A DNA stretch of 64,000 nt from Sideroxydans sp. (GTDB taxonomy: Bacteria > Pseudomonadota > Gammaproteobacteria > Burkholderiales > Gallionellaceae), in assembly GCA_027310725.1 (NCBI GenBank), contig DAIDAG010000027.1, forward strand, positions 26,057 through 90,056, read 5' to 3'. The stretch's first letter is position 1. Each line of letters begins with the position of its first letter. Both the position numbers and the translations under genes were made by a program. The notes below the pieces were generated by a model that saw only the letters and a list, made by a program, of their open reading frames with translations, ran no database searches and had not been told where the DNA came from. Shown here in pieces: positions 8,709 through 18,804 of the stretch.

Positions 8709-9244
8709 TCATCAATCAGCAACAATACCTCCGTACCGTCCCGACGCAGTTTCAGGCGCAACGGCAACGCATCCGATGCCAGGGCCGCATAACGCGAATA
8801 ACTGATCTCCCATCCTTGCTGGCGTAGCGTCTCCACCTGCCCGTTTGCATCGCGTTGCAGGCTGGATTCGATATTCGGCGCGGGCAAGGCAGTGACCCAG
8901 TAACGCAGGCCAGAAAGCGGCAATTGCCATCCCAGCGCTTGCTGCATCAAAGTCTCCATATCCTGGGCGGTGTAATGTTTGCCGGAGGTATCCAGCGTGA
9001 CCCCGTTCATATCGCGGTGGATGCGCGCCATCGTCTGCCCCAGCGGGGCGAGCAGCAGGATTTCATCTTCTGAGGCATTGTGCACCCAACGCATCCCGGC
9101 ACCGTCGTGCGCATCGCCCTGTTTAACGGCGACACGCCCGTTGAATGCAAACGGTGCGTCCGGTTGCGCCGGTCGCAACACCGCAACAGGTGCTGCCGCA
9201 CAACCCGCAAGCAGGATTACGAGCAACGGAAGGAAACGATGCAT
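8693..9244 (-). CDS. lolB: Outer-membrane lipoprotein receptor LolB
   Basis: A 183-residue lipoprotein with lipobox LLAGC (Cys 15). The mature region shows FAFNGRVAVKQGD, MRWVHN, ILLLAPLGQTMARI and LSGLRYWVTALPAP, matching LolB. LolB accepts lipoproteins from LolA and inserts them into the outer membrane. It overlaps ispE and follows the TPR lipoprotein gene by 2 bases, so the three are likely one transcript. Confidence 0.92.
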   Translation of the reverse strand: MHRFLPLLVILLAGCAAAPVAVLRPAQPDAPFAFNGRVAVKQGDAHDGAGMRWVHNASEDEILLLAPLGQTMARIHRDMNGVTLDTSGKHYTAQDMETLMQQALGWQLPLSGLRYWVTALPAPNIESSLQRDANGQVETLRQQGWEISYSRYAALASDALPLRLKLRRDGTEVLLLIDEWEAQ

Positions 9245-9246
9245 AT

Positions 9247-10992
9247 CTAGGGAAGGAAACGCTTCATCACCGCTTTAAGCGCTTCGTTGTCCGGATTGGC
9301 TTTGGCGCTGTCGGCCCAAACCTTGCGCGCCTCATCCTTGTCGCCACGCTTCCACAGGACTTCGCCCAGATGGGCGGCAATTTCGGGGTCGGGATCGGCC
9401 TTATACGCCCTGTTCAAGAACTCGACGCTCTTGTCCAGGTTTCCCAGCAGGTATTGCCCCCATCCCATGCTGTCGATGATGGCCGCATCGTCCGGTGCGA
9501 GCTGATAGGCCTTTTCCACCAGTTTGATCGCTTCCGGGATGCGCTGATTGCGATCAAGCAGGCTGTAGCCAAGCGCGTTGTAGGCATGCGCGTTATCCGG
9601 GGCGATCTTCATCAGCTTGCGGATGAGCTGCTCGAACAGCTCTTCCTTGTTCAGCTTGTCAGCCGCCATCGCCGTCTGGTATAGCAGGTCCGGATTCTCG
9701 GGGAATTTTTCCAGCCCTTGCGTCAGCGCCTGATAGCTGTCTTCGTACTTCTTATCCTCGCGCAGCAGTTGCGCATCGATCATGATCAATTGCACGCGTT
9801 GCTGGTCGGTCTTCGGCTCGGCACGGTGCAAGGCCTCGCGCGCCTCGCTCAGCTTGCCAGCCTTGTCCAGCAACGCGACTTCACGCAAACGGGCAGCATA
9901 GCTATATTCGCCGTCCTGAACGAGCCGGTATTGTTCGAGCGCAGCCGCATCGTTCTGTCTCACTTCGTTCAGCTGCGCGAGATAGTAATGCACCGTACTC
10001 TCATCCTTGCCACCCTTGCTCAAGGCTTGCTGCAACTCCTGCTCGGCCCGTGCGTAATCGCCCATCTGCATGGAAATGAGGGCAACGGCGAACGCAAGAT
10101 CGGGACTGTCCGGGCGGTCTTTCAGCAAGCGCTCGAATTCTTCGCGCGCAGCGGCGAACTGCTTCTGGCTGAGCAAGGCTCGCGCGTAGTACAAACGCAG
10201 GTCCTTATTATCCGGGTGTGCGGCCAGAAACTTCTTCAGCAGTTCCAGTCCTTTGGGCGGATCGACATTCAGGTACAACTCCGCCTCGAACACTGCGGCC
10301 ACGTCCCAGTCCGGACGTAATGTGACCGCCTTGTGAATCTCGGTCAGTGCCAGATCGTTCTTGCCTGCCGCGACGGCCGCCTGTGCTACGGCCCAATGGC
10401 CTTCAGCCACATCGGGATAGGGATGGGTCACTTCGATCAACCAGTCAAGTGCGGCAGACTTGTCCGGCACATGCGAAACCAGCGGGTAAATGCCGGCAAA
10501 CGTGCGTCCGGCATTGGCGGGATCGGACTGCAGAACCTCCGTCAGAACCGGACTCGCCTCCTGCAGTTTGCCGCCGCTCAACAACAGCGAGAGCAGCATC
10601 TGTTTGGCCAGCGGCGAGGAAGGTTCCAGTTCTTGCCATAATTTGAATGCCTCGACTGCAGTGTCGTACTGACGCGACTCATACGCCAGTTGCGCGGCGC
10701 GCCTCGCCACGCGCGGATCGCGCGTAGTCTTGGCCAGGTCGAGATAAGCCTGTGCTGCCAACTCCGGCTTGTCGCGCTGCGCGGCGATATCTCCCAACAG
10801 GAATTCATACAGCAGATGGTCGGTCAGCGGCACCTTGGGCAAGTCCGGCTTGGGCGCCTCGACGATCTGTTCCAGATTCGTTTTGGCTGTCGGCGCGGGC
10901 GCGCTCTCGACCTGCTGTTGCGGTGCGTGCGCACATGCAGCCAAAAACGGAATGAAAGCGAACAGGTAATAACGTATCGAGAAATTCATCAT
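9247..10992 (-). CDS. TPR-repeat lipoprotein
   Basis: A protein of about 581 residues built almost wholly of tetratricopeptide-like helical pairs; clear repeats include PELAAQAYLDLAKTTRDPRVARRA, the LRLYYARALLSQKQF unit and NAHAYNALGYSLLDRNQRIPEAIKLVEKAYQLAPDD. The start is taken at the ATG pair 10989-10992, since it gives a lipoprotein signal ending LAAC (Cys 20); the frame is open 57 bases further upstream but without a signal sequence. Proteins of this type lie upstream of lolB in many betaproteobacteria. The role is probably envelope scaffolding; no enzymatic motif is present. Confidence 0.8.
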   Translation of the reverse strand: MMNFSIRYYLFAFIPFLAACAHAPQQQVESAPAPTAKTNLEQIVEAPKPDLPKVPLTDHLLYEFLLGDIAAQRDKPELAAQAYLDLAKTTRDPRVARRAAQLAYESRQYDTAVEAFKLWQELEPSSPLAKQMLLSLLLSGGKLQEASPVLTEVLQSDPANAGRTFAGIYPLVSHVPDKSAALDWLIEVTHPYPDVAEGHWAVAQAAVAAGKNDLALTEIHKAVTLRPDWDVAAVFEAELYLNVDPPKGLELLKKFLAAHPDNKDLRLYYARALLSQKQFAAAREEFERLLKDRPDSPDLAFAVALISMQMGDYARAEQELQQALSKGGKDESTVHYYLAQLNEVRQNDAAALEQYRLVQDGEYSYAARLREVALLDKAGKLSEAREALHRAEPKTDQQRVQLIMIDAQLLREDKKYEDSYQALTQGLEKFPENPDLLYQTAMAADKLNKEELFEQLIRKLMKIAPDNAHAYNALGYSLLDRNQRIPEAIKLVEKAYQLAPDDAAIIDSMGWGQYLLGNLDKSVEFLNRAYKADPDPEIAAHLGEVLWKRGDKDEARKVWADSAKANPDNEALKAVMKRFLP

Positions 10993-11053
10993 ATCGGCTT
11001 GTTTCGGGGCGGGGGTATATATTAGCCGAACTCCCCCCCCATCGGGCAATGCC

Positions 11054-14000
11054 TTATTCGGGCGCTCGCGGCTGAATATCCCTGACGTGCCCTTCTTCGG
11101 CGAACACGGGGAACAGCAGCGGCAACAGCAGCAGCGTGAACAAAGTGGCAGAGACGATGCCGCCCACGATCACCACGGCAAACGGGCGCTGCGTTTCGGA
11201 ACCGATACCGTGCGACAGTGCGGCTGGCATCAGGCCGATACCCGCCATCAAAGCCGTCATCAGGATGGGCCGCAGACGCGCCATCGCGCCTTCCATCACA
11301 CTTTCGACCAGTGACAGGCCGTTGCGCATCCCTTCGATGAATTGCTCCACCATGATGACGCCGTTCTGCACCGAAATGCCGGCCACGGCAATGAAACCGA
11401 CCGCAGCGGAAACCGACAGATGCAGACCGGCAAGCCCGAGGCCGGCCAAGCCGCCAATCAGCGTGAACGGCACCATCAGGATCACCAGCAATGCCTTGCG
11501 CATGGATTTGAACGCCCAGAACAGCAGCACGAATATCATCAATACCGACAGGGGAACGATCACTTTCAGGCGCTTGAGCGCGCGTTGCTGGTTCTCGAAC
11601 TGGCCGCCCCATGTCATCGTGTAACCCGGCGGCAATACCACTTGCTGGTTCACTTTCTCCATCGCCTCGGCGACAAAGCTGCCCTGATCGCGCCCAAGCA
11701 GATTGGCCTTCACCGCAACGACGCGGCCACCCGCTTCACGCCCGACCCTGGCCGCGCCCTGGCGCACCTCGATGTCGGCGATGGAACCAAGCGGTATCGT
11801 CCCCCCGGTCGACAGCGTGATAGGCAGGTTGGGCACATCATCGACGGCATCGCGATCCTCATAATCCAGTCTCAGTGTGACATCGAAACGGCGGTCGCCT
11901 TCATAGAACACATTGGCGGCATTCCCGCCAAACGCAGTCTGGATGGTTGCGTTCACATCATTGATATTGAGCCCATAGCGCGACATACGGATACGGCTGA
12001 GTGTGATATTGAGCTCGGTCTGCCCGCCGACCTTGATCGCAGCCACATCCGCCGCACCCCGTATGCCGCTCAGGATGTCGGCAACCTGTGTGGACTTGTC
12101 TTCGAGTATCTCAAGGTCGGGACCGAATATCTTGATCGCGATCTCGCCCTTCACGCCGGACAACGCCTCCTCCACGTTATCCTGGATGACTTGCGAGAAG
12201 TTGGTCGGCACGCCCGGGATGCTGTGTATCTGTTTCGTCATGTCGGCGATCAGCTCTTCCTTGTCGGCAAAGCGCCAAGTGTCGTGCGGATTGAGGTCGG
12301 CCATGATTTCCAGGTTGTTGGGTCCTTTCGGGTCGGTACCGTCGTCCGGGCGGCCGACTTGCGTCGTGACGTTGTGGACTTCGGGATAGGACCGGAGGAT
12401 GGCGCGTACCTGCCGCTCGACTTCCTTGGTCTTGTCCAGCGCGGTCGCCGGCGGCAGGCTGATCGTCAACCAGATGTTGCCTTCGTCCAGCTTGGGCAGG
12501 AACTCGCTGCCCAGCAGGGGCGAACCCGCCAAAGCCACGGCCAGCATGCCGATCGCAGCGATCACAATGGCTTTGCGCCGTGTCTCTGCCCACAATAACA
12601 GGCGGCGATAACGCTGTTGCAGGTTATGCATCCAGTTGCTGTGCTTTTCGGCAAGGTCCTTGTTCTTGACCGCATAGCACAGCAAAGTCGGCACCAGAGT
12701 CAGCGTCAGCAGGATCGCGCCCAGCAATGCGAACGTCAGGGTAAATGCCATCGGCGAGAAAATCTTCCCCTCGACGCGCTGGAAAGTGAAGATCGGCACA
12801 AAGGCCAGGATGATGATCAGCTTGGAAAACAGGATGGGGCGGCCCAGTTCTATCCCGGTCTGTTTGATGAGGTGGATACGCCATCCGTAAGTGTGGTGCT
12901 GCGCCAGATTATCCGCCTTGGCCAGCGCAAGCCTCACCATGAGCGCCTCCACCAGCACGACCGCACTATCGATGATGATGCCGAAGTCGACCGCGCCCAG
13001 CGAAATCAGATTGGCGGAAACGCCGCGCGCGTCCATCAGAATGAAGGCGAACAGCATGGCCAGCGGAATGATGATCGCCACGCTCAATGCCGCATACCAG
13101 TTGCGCAGGAACAGGATCAGTATGGCGACCACCAGCACCGCGCCGACGATCAGGTTTTCGGTGACGGTATGGACTGTATGGCGTACCAGATCGGTGCGGT
13201 CGTAATAAGGGACGATCTTCACACCCGGCGGCAGTTTTTGCGAGAGCTGGTCGAGCCGCTGCTTGAGTGCCTCGACCACCTTGCTGGCATTCTGCCCCTT
13301 GGTCATCAGCACGATGCCCTGCACGATGTTGTCGTAATCGTTGAAGGCGACGATACCGGAACGCGGACGGTAACCGATGGCGACTTCGCCGACGTCGCTC
13401 ACCAATACCGTTTTCCCGTCTTTTGCGGTGACCACGACACGCGCGATATCTTCCAGGCTCTTGAACAGCCCGATGCTGCGCAACACCAATGCCTCATCGC
13501 CGCGCCGGATAACGCCGCCGCCGGTATTGCTGCTGTTCGCACTGATCGCCTGCGACACCTGGTCGATGCTCACACCGTATTTGCGCAACAGGAACGGATT
13601 GATGCGAACCTGATACTCCTTGACCGTGCCGCCAAAGCTGTTCACATCTGCCACACCGGGCACCTGGCGTATTGCGGGGCGCAATACCCAGTCCTGCAAT
13701 GCACGGACCTCGTTGAGCGACATGCCGGCAGGTGCATCCAGCACATAGCGGTACACCTCGCCGACGGCATTGGTAAGCGGGGCAAGGCCCGGCTGCAGGC
13801 CCGGCGGCAGGGTGACATTCTGCAGATGCTCCATCACCTGCTGCCTGGCAAAATAGTCGTCGGTATTGTCGGCAAAGGTGAGCGTGACCACCGACAGGCC
13901 GGTGATGGAAACGGAACGCAATTGCGTCATTCGCGGAACGCCGCTCATCTCGCGCTCGATAGGCAGGGTGATGCTGCGCTCCACCTCTTCCGGCGCCTGC

Positions 14001-14164
14001 CCCATGGATTGGGTGACGATCTGCACCTGCACGTCCTGCACATCGGGGAATGCCTCGATCGGCATGTCCTGCACGGCACGCCAACCAACGATCACCAGCA
14101 CCGCCGCCGCCGCCAGCACGAACACCCGCTGTTGCAGCGCAAAGGAAAGTAGCTTGTCTAACAT
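11054..14164 (-). CDS. czcA: CzcA/CusA-family heavy-metal RND efflux pump
   Basis: A 1036-residue inner-membrane pump of the HME-RND family. It has the usual 12-TM layout with two large periplasmic loops. The proton-relay motif in TM4 reads DFGIIIDSAVVLVE, with Asp 393, Asp 399 and Glu 406 corresponding to the CzcA D-x5-D...E pattern of divalent-cation exporters. CusA-type monovalent pumps carry a different TM4 motif. It uses the proton gradient to move Zn, Co, Cd, Ni or similar ions out of the cell. Adaptor and outer-membrane channel genes lie directly upstream on the same strand. The exact metal cannot be told from sequence. Confidence 0.93.
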   Translation of the reverse strand: MLDKLLSFALQQRVFVLAAAAVLVIVGWRAVQDMPIEAFPDVQDVQVQIVTQSMGQAPEEVERSITLPIEREMSGVPRMTQLRSVSITGLSVVTLTFADNTDDYFARQQVMEHLQNVTLPPGLQPGLAPLTNAVGEVYRYVLDAPAGMSLNEVRALQDWVLRPAIRQVPGVADVNSFGGTVKEYQVRINPFLLRKYGVSIDQVSQAISANSSNTGGGVIRRGDEALVLRSIGLFKSLEDIARVVVTAKDGKTVLVSDVGEVAIGYRPRSGIVAFNDYDNIVQGIVLMTKGQNASKVVEALKQRLDQLSQKLPPGVKIVPYYDRTDLVRHTVHTVTENLIVGAVLVVAILILFLRNWYAALSVAIIIPLAMLFAFILMDARGVSANLISLGAVDFGIIIDSAVVLVEALMVRLALAKADNLAQHHTYGWRIHLIKQTGIELGRPILFSKLIIILAFVPIFTFQRVEGKIFSPMAFTLTFALLGAILLTLTLVPTLLCYAVKNKDLAEKHSNWMHNLQQRYRRLLLWAETRRKAIVIAAIGMLAVALAGSPLLGSEFLPKLDEGNIWLTISLPPATALDKTKEVERQVRAILRSYPEVHNVTTQVGRPDDGTDPKGPNNLEIMADLNPHDTWRFADKEELIADMTKQIHSIPGVPTNFSQVIQDNVEEALSGVKGEIAIKIFGPDLEILEDKSTQVADILSGIRGAADVAAIKVGGQTELNITLSRIRMSRYGLNINDVNATIQTAFGGNAANVFYEGDRRFDVTLRLDYEDRDAVDDVPNLPITLSTGGTIPLGSIADIEVRQGAARVGREAGGRVVAVKANLLGRDQGSFVAEAMEKVNQQVVLPPGYTMTWGGQFENQQRALKRLKVIVPLSVLMIFVLLFWAFKSMRKALLVILMVPFTLIGGLAGLGLAGLHLSVSAAVGFIAVAGISVQNGVIMVEQFIEGMRNGLSLVESVMEGAMARLRPILMTALMAGIGLMPAALSHGIGSETQRPFAVVIVGGIVSATLFTLLLLPLLFPVFAEEGHVRDIQPRAPE

Positions 14165-14185
14165 GTCGTCACTAACAGGCCGCGA

Positions 14186-15346
14186 TCAGTCATTGCCCGA
14201 CAATTCGGAATTCAGCAGCAAAGCCCCGGTCGTGACCACCCGTTCGCCGGGCTGCAGTCCTTCCTTCACGTAGCTGTATTCATGACTTTGCAGGCCGAGC
14301 TCGATGTGACGGCGCTGCAATACACCCGGAGATTGCTCGACAAACACGAAGCTGTGCAGTCCCTGCGAGAACAGGGCTGTGTTGGGAATACGCGGCATGT
14401 TGTGGCGGCTGTCTGCCACCGGCGTGGCTCTGGCGAACATTTCCGGCTTGAGACGGTGCGAACTGTTGTCGATTTCGGCACGCACCTGGATACGGCGGGT
14501 AACCGGATCCAGCGCCTCGGCAATGACAGTGATCTTGCCCTTGAATATCTCACCCGGATAAGCATCCACCTCCACCGATACCGGCTGCCCCACCTTCACC
14601 TTGTCCAGGTAAAGCTCGGGCAAATCGATCAGCGCCCACAGTTTTTTCGAATCGGTAATGACAAAAAGCGGATTGGCCGCATCGGTGCGGACCTCGCTGC
14701 CCAGATTCACCTGGCGTTCGCTCACCGTCCCGCCAATCGGGGCACGCAGGATGAACTTTCCGTCCGTGATCGACGCCATGCTTTGCAGATTATGCAACCG
14801 CGCTTCGGTGCGCTGCGCCTCTGCCTCGGCCTGATGAAAGTCGGCTTCGGCCGATTCCTTATCCTTGAGCGAAATCCCGTTCACTTTCAATAACTCGCCG
14901 GCCCGTTCATTCGCCTGGCGTTTGCGTTCCAGGTCTGCCTTTGCCTTCACATCATCCGAAGTGGCCTGGGCATAGTCGGGCGCATCCAGCAGGAGCAGTT
15001 CATCGCCCGCCCTGACCTCGCTTCCCGCATCAGCCGCGATCTTCAGCACGCGCCCCGCAATCGGGGAAAATACGCGCGCGGTCCGGTTGTCATCGTAGGC
15101 GAGGCGTGCATTCAGGGAGTCGACCATGGGCTCGGGATAGCTCTCCACCGGCTTGATCTGCAAAAAAGCAAGCTGAGGCGCATTCTCCGCGAAGCGTATC
15201 GTGTCCTTTGGAGTATGCACCACAGGCTTCTCAGCACCGGATTCCGGTCTTGAAGACGCCTGAAATCTCTGCCAACCGATGTAGCCAACTGCAGCCAGTA
15301 TCACCAACGCCAAACCCGCTACTATTTTCTTCAACTGACCGCTCAC
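14186..15346 (-). CDS. czcB: RND periplasmic adaptor subunit (CzcB-like)
   Basis: A 386-residue membrane-fusion protein. An N-terminal membrane anchor (residues about 8-25) is followed by a barrel-sandwich/lipoyl-like domain (VFSPIAGRVLKIAADAGSEVRAGDELLLLD), a short helical hairpin (about 125-195) and the second half of the lipoyl and beta-barrel domains (RAPIGGTVSERQVNLGSEV, VSVEVDAYPGEIFKGKI). It has no His-rich metal-binding N-terminal extension. It bridges the CzcA-like pump and the outer-membrane channel. The start overlaps the end of the channel gene by 4 bases, which implies translational coupling. Confidence 0.92.
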   Translation of the reverse strand: MSGQLKKIVAGLALVILAAVGYIGWQRFQASSRPESGAEKPVVHTPKDTIRFAENAPQLAFLQIKPVESYPEPMVDSLNARLAYDDNRTARVFSPIAGRVLKIAADAGSEVRAGDELLLLDAPDYAQATSDDVKAKADLERKRQANERAGELLKVNGISLKDKESAEADFHQAEAEAQRTEARLHNLQSMASITDGKFILRAPIGGTVSERQVNLGSEVRTDAANPLFVITDSKKLWALIDLPELYLDKVKVGQPVSVEVDAYPGEIFKGKITVIAEALDPVTRRIQVRAEIDNSSHRLKPEMFARATPVADSRHNMPRIPNTALFSQGLHSFVFVEQSPGVLQRRHIELGLQSHEYSYVKEGLQPGERVVTTGALLLNSELSGND

Positions 15347-16884
15347 TGTGGTTTCGCCCCCGCCATGTCTTTCGTTTCACGATTCCACCAACCGCCGCCT
15401 AGCGCTTGAAACAACGCGGCCGTGTCCCCAAGCCGGTTGGTTTGCGCCTGCACCAGATTGATATTTGCCAGCTGCTCGTTCTGCTGCACGACCAGCAAGG
15501 TCTGGAAATCCACCGCCCCCGCCTCATACTGTTTACGCGTCAGATCGCCCATCTTGCCCGCTGCCTGCGCCGCCGTCGCGGCCGCTTTCAATGCCTGCGC
15601 ATCGGATTGGACGACATACAGCGCATCGGCCACGTTCTGCAATGCAGACATCACTACACCGCGGTATTGGGCACCGGCGAGGTTCAGTCCCTGTTGCGCG
15701 GCGCGCGATTTGGCACGCAGCGTTCCGCCGTCGAAAATGGTCTGCGCGACATTTCCGGTCAGATCAAAGAAGCCGCCGCCGTTCTTGAACATCCAGCTCG
15801 GCGACGATGCCATCCCCCCAATCGCGCCGGTGATGGCGAACTGCGGCAGCGTATTGGCGATAGCCACCCCGTATTGGGCGCTGGCGTAATGCAGCTGCGC
15901 TTCGGCAATACGCACGTCAGGGCGCTGCTCCACCAGTTTTGAAGGCAGGCTCAATGGCAATTTCTGCGGCAGATGCAGCGAATCCAGCGTAAACGTTTCG
16001 TCGATATCCTGATCCGGCGTATTGCCGGTCAGTACGCGCAACAGGTTCCGTGTCTGTTCCAGTTGTTGCTGCAATGGCGCCAGCGCCTGCTGGGCAAGCG
16101 CACAAGTCATCTCCTGTTGCGTCACGTCCATCTCCGAGACATAACCGAGTTTGAGCTGGTTGCGCACGATTTCCAGCGCCTGCTGGTCCAGGCTGACGAT
16201 CTTGAGTTGCGCCTCGATCTGGGCACGTAACGAAGCTTCCTGAATGGCGGTCGCAACCACATTGGAAGCAAGCGTGATATAGGTCGCCTCCAATTGCATC
16301 TGCTGCATCTCGACCTGAGCCTGTGCCGATTCCACCAGTCGGCGGTTCATGCCGAACACATCCGGCACATAGCCGACAGTGAGTTGCGCAACGTGGAAGT
16401 TATAGTAAGCCGGGCCGTTGTATTTCGGCCCCGCCGGGTTGGAATAAGTCTGGATGACCGAACCGTTACCCTGGATGCCGGGCGAGTTACCGCCCATGTT
16501 GCCCGCCAGTTTATTGCGCGAAGGCGAGTAGCTCGCCCCGACCGTGGGATAGAAAAATCCCTGCTGTGCAGTCGTATACTCTTCCGCTTGTCGCAAGGCG
16601 GCCTGAGCCGCCTCGATATCCGGGTTGGTCTTGAAGGCGCGCTTGATCAGTGCATCGATCTGGGGCGACTGGAACAGCGTCCACCAGTCGGCAGGAATGT
16701 CCTGGGCCGGAACGAATTTTTGCGCTTCCCCAAGCGGCACTTGTGCCGACGCAGTGTCCTGCGCCACGGCAGGCGCGCCATAACTTGTCGCCGCGGGCGC
16801 AGCGGGACGCTTGAAATCCGGGCCTGCTGCACAACCGCATAATGCAGCGAGCAGGCAAAGCGACACTGAATTTTTTCTCGACAC
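15343..16884 (-). CDS. Outer-membrane efflux lipoprotein (CzcC/NodT family)
   Basis: An outer-membrane factor of about 513 residues from the proposed GTG at 16884. That start gives a short basic opening and a lipobox LCGC with Cys 18. The frame is open to 16992, but the only good -10 box lies at 17007-17012, which leaves no room for a ribosome site there. The mature protein starts CAAGPDFKRPAAP, typical of the NodT/OprM lipoprotein channels, and has two repeats of the TolC helical hairpin type (ALRQAEEYTTAQQGFFYPTVGASY and LVEQRPDVRIAEAQLHYA). It is the exit duct for the RND pump in the same operon. Confidence 0.88.
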   Translation of the reverse strand: MSRKNSVSLCLLAALCGCAAGPDFKRPAAPAATSYGAPAVAQDTASAQVPLGEAQKFVPAQDIPADWWTLFQSPQIDALIKRAFKTNPDIEAAQAALRQAEEYTTAQQGFFYPTVGASYSPSRNKLAGNMGGNSPGIQGNGSVIQTYSNPAGPKYNGPAYYNFHVAQLTVGYVPDVFGMNRRLVESAQAQVEMQQMQLEATYITLASNVVATAIQEASLRAQIEAQLKIVSLDQQALEIVRNQLKLGYVSEMDVTQQEMTCALAQQALAPLQQQLEQTRNLLRVLTGNTPDQDIDETFTLDSLHLPQKLPLSLPSKLVEQRPDVRIAEAQLHYASAQYGVAIANTLPQFAITGAIGGMASSPSWMFKNGGGFFDLTGNVAQTIFDGGTLRAKSRAAQQGLNLAGAQYRGVVMSALQNVADALYVVQSDAQALKAAATAAQAAGKMGDLTRKQYEAGAVDFQTLLVVQQNEQLANINLVQAQTNRLGDTAALFQALGGGWWNRETKDMAGAKPQ

Positions 16885-17006
16885 GGTCAAACTGGCCACC
16901 CTGAGAACGAACCGGAATTGCACATGAAAAAAATGAAACGAAGCCCTGAAGGAATGCGATTCTAACCGAGTTTTAAAGAATATCTCGAACATTCCCCCTT
17001 CGCCCG

Positions 17007-17012
17007 ATTATA
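17007..17012 (-). promoter_or_regulatory. Predicted -10 box of the metal-efflux operon
   Basis: The minus strand reads TTTAATATAATCGG with a consensus TATAAT at 17007-17012. No equally good -35 box is seen at 16-18 bases. It is the only promoter-like sequence in the 61-base gap before the efflux operon. No MerR-type palindromic spacer was recognised. Confidence 0.4.
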
Positions 17013-17053
17013 TTAAATTTTACATTCAGGAACGCATTGAGTTCAGCCGCCGA

Positions 17054-18421
17054 TCAAAGTTCCAGATGAAAGCGAAGGGCGTAAACGTCGATCGGTCCGC
17101 GATCAGCGTTATAGGCCGGGTTCTGGATGCGCTGGTAGTCTGCGGTCAACCAGCAGTCCTTGCCCAAGCTAAAACTGTAAAACCCCTCAAATATATCTTC
17201 CGGGCGGTAATTCAATTTTCCATCACCGATGAAATATGAAATTCCGCCAGCTTCGAGAAACCGGCGACGGTCAGTCGATAACATGTTGCGCATGACGGAG
17301 AGACCAACGGTGTCTTCAGAACGTCCCCAATTGCCACCCTTGATAAGAAATCCGCTTGAGAAGGAAGCGTCGACTTCTGTAAAGGCATAGGTTTCCGTAC
17401 GTCCATCGGCTTTCATGGTACGGAGAAAGAATCCTGTGCTGTCGCTCATCTCCTGCTCGATGTTGATACCGACGCCGTACTTGATCTTTTCGCCATTGCG
17501 CACGGCAACAAGCGCATCCGGCCCCGTATACTGACCCGGATGGGTATTGAGCCAGGCCAGTGCGTCGTTGAAACTGGCGAGCACGGCACGGTTGCGCCAG
17601 CCCATTACCCGCACCGCGCCAGGGCGGCCATACAACGTGTGTTCGTGCTCGATTTCGAGCTGATCTCCATAATGTTTACCGATCGCGTAGTCGATAGGCA
17701 GGTCATTGGGATTCCTTGGACCGGTCATGCGACCGAAACGCAACACCCAGTCATCCTGATACCACTCTGTTGTAAAACCCCAGCCGAAGCCTCGCGCATC
17801 AGCCGCATAGTCATAGGCTGCGTAGGTCCAGTTGCCCCAGTTCATGAACTGGGTACGGGGATCTTTGGCATAAGTGTTCGGATCGAAGACGTCGAGTATT
17901 GAGAAATTCCCGGCGGTCAGCACGACGCGATTCTTGTCCCTCCAGCCAGCGAGTTGGTTTTGACCGCCCTCGACATGCTCTGCGCCACCGCCGTTGTTCC
18001 AGGTCTGGCGCAGGAAAAGCTTTTGTCGATACAGAGTGGGATTAGGCCCGGCCGCGCGCGTGATCTCCCCGTTGGTAAACCCACCCAGGCCAACCAGATT
18101 GTTGGAAAACGGCACTCCCTGCGAAATCTCCGGGGTCAAATAGACTTCGCCATCTTTCCACGGGCGAAACCCCAAAAAGGCGTCCGTGGTGAATGTGTAC
18201 ATCGTCTCGTGGCCTGCAATGAGGCTGTTGGGCCCGGTGTAAGCCGCCTGATAAGCCGGATGCCTCTGCCAGTTGTACGTCAACTGATACCGGGCGGTCG
18301 TATCCTCGACATCGGATGTGTCCGCCAGGCACCAGGTTGGCATCGCAAACCCGAGCAATATGACCGCGAGCCCAAACGGCGAGAAAGCCGCCCCCAGGCA
18401 GCCAGGAAACTTAAAACTCAC
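17054..18421 (-). CDS. OprB-family carbohydrate-selective porin
   Basis: A 455-residue outer-membrane protein with a cleavable signal peptide (about 33 residues, ending CLA). The alternating beta-strand composition and a terminal aromatic/hydrophobic strand (YALRFHLEL) are those of a porin. The central region (NRVVLTAGNFSILDVFDPNTYAKDPRTQFMNW...GFGWGFTTEWYQDDW) matches the COG3659/OprB group. It starts at a GTG preceded by AAGGAGAAGG. OprB proteins admit sugars, but members in lithotrophs may pass other solutes, so the substrate is unknown. It lies upstream of the efflux operon on the same strand, with a 61-base gap containing that operon's own promoter. Confidence 0.8.
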   Translation of the reverse strand: MSFKFPGCLGAAFSPFGLAVILLGFAMPTWCLADTSDVEDTTARYQLTYNWQRHPAYQAAYTGPNSLIAGHETMYTFTTDAFLGFRPWKDGEVYLTPEISQGVPFSNNLVGLGGFTNGEITRAAGPNPTLYRQKLFLRQTWNNGGGAEHVEGGQNQLAGWRDKNRVVLTAGNFSILDVFDPNTYAKDPRTQFMNWGNWTYAAYDYAADARGFGWGFTTEWYQDDWVLRFGRMTGPRNPNDLPIDYAIGKHYGDQLEIEHEHTLYGRPGAVRVMGWRNRAVLASFNDALAWLNTHPGQYTGPDALVAVRNGEKIKYGVGINIEQEMSDSTGFFLRTMKADGRTETYAFTEVDASFSSGFLIKGGNWGRSEDTVGLSVMRNMLSTDRRRFLEAGGISYFIGDGKLNYRPEDIFEGFYSFSLGKDCWLTADYQRIQNPAYNADRGPIDVYALRFHLEL

Positions 18422-18766
18422 AGACCTTCTCCTTCTTGTTTGAACAGAGACACGAAGCAGGGATATTTCAAGACATACTGCCGTTAGCCTGAGCAGCGTT
18501 CTTCAGGTAGTTAGGGGCAGGGTGAACCGTTTGACCGGTCAATGGTGCCGCTTCCCACGCCCGGCGCGTAAAGGCAGCGAACTGCGCGATAGTGTGCCGA
18601 TTACTGCCCCGCTATACCGACGGATGAATCACTATTTCTCGAACAAGTACCCACAAATGGCCACCGGCAAAAATAAGCGCGCGGATTCTGCATTCAGATC
18701 ACATGAATGTAAAGTGACATGTCGTCGGCCTCGACCGAAAGATTTCAGGTTGCATGACCCGCCGCT
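18422..18766. other. Gap between the porin gene and the ABC transporter operon
   Basis: About 345 bases without a supportable gene. The reading frames crossing it start without ribosome sites and have no recognisable domain. It must hold the porin promoter (minus strand), but no clear -35/-10 pair was found. No RNA structure was recognised. Confidence 0.4.
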
Positions 18767-18796
18767 TTGGTGCGATTCGGGATATTGGGTTATATT
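18767..18796 (+). promoter_or_regulatory. Possible promoter of the Gld-like ABC operon
   Basis: TTGGTG (18767-18772) and TATATT (18791-18796) are 18 bases apart. Transcription from here would begin only a few bases before the ATG at 18805, so translation would be leaderless or start at the ATG at 18832. Confidence 0.35.
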
Positions 18797-18804
18797 CCGA
18801 CAAT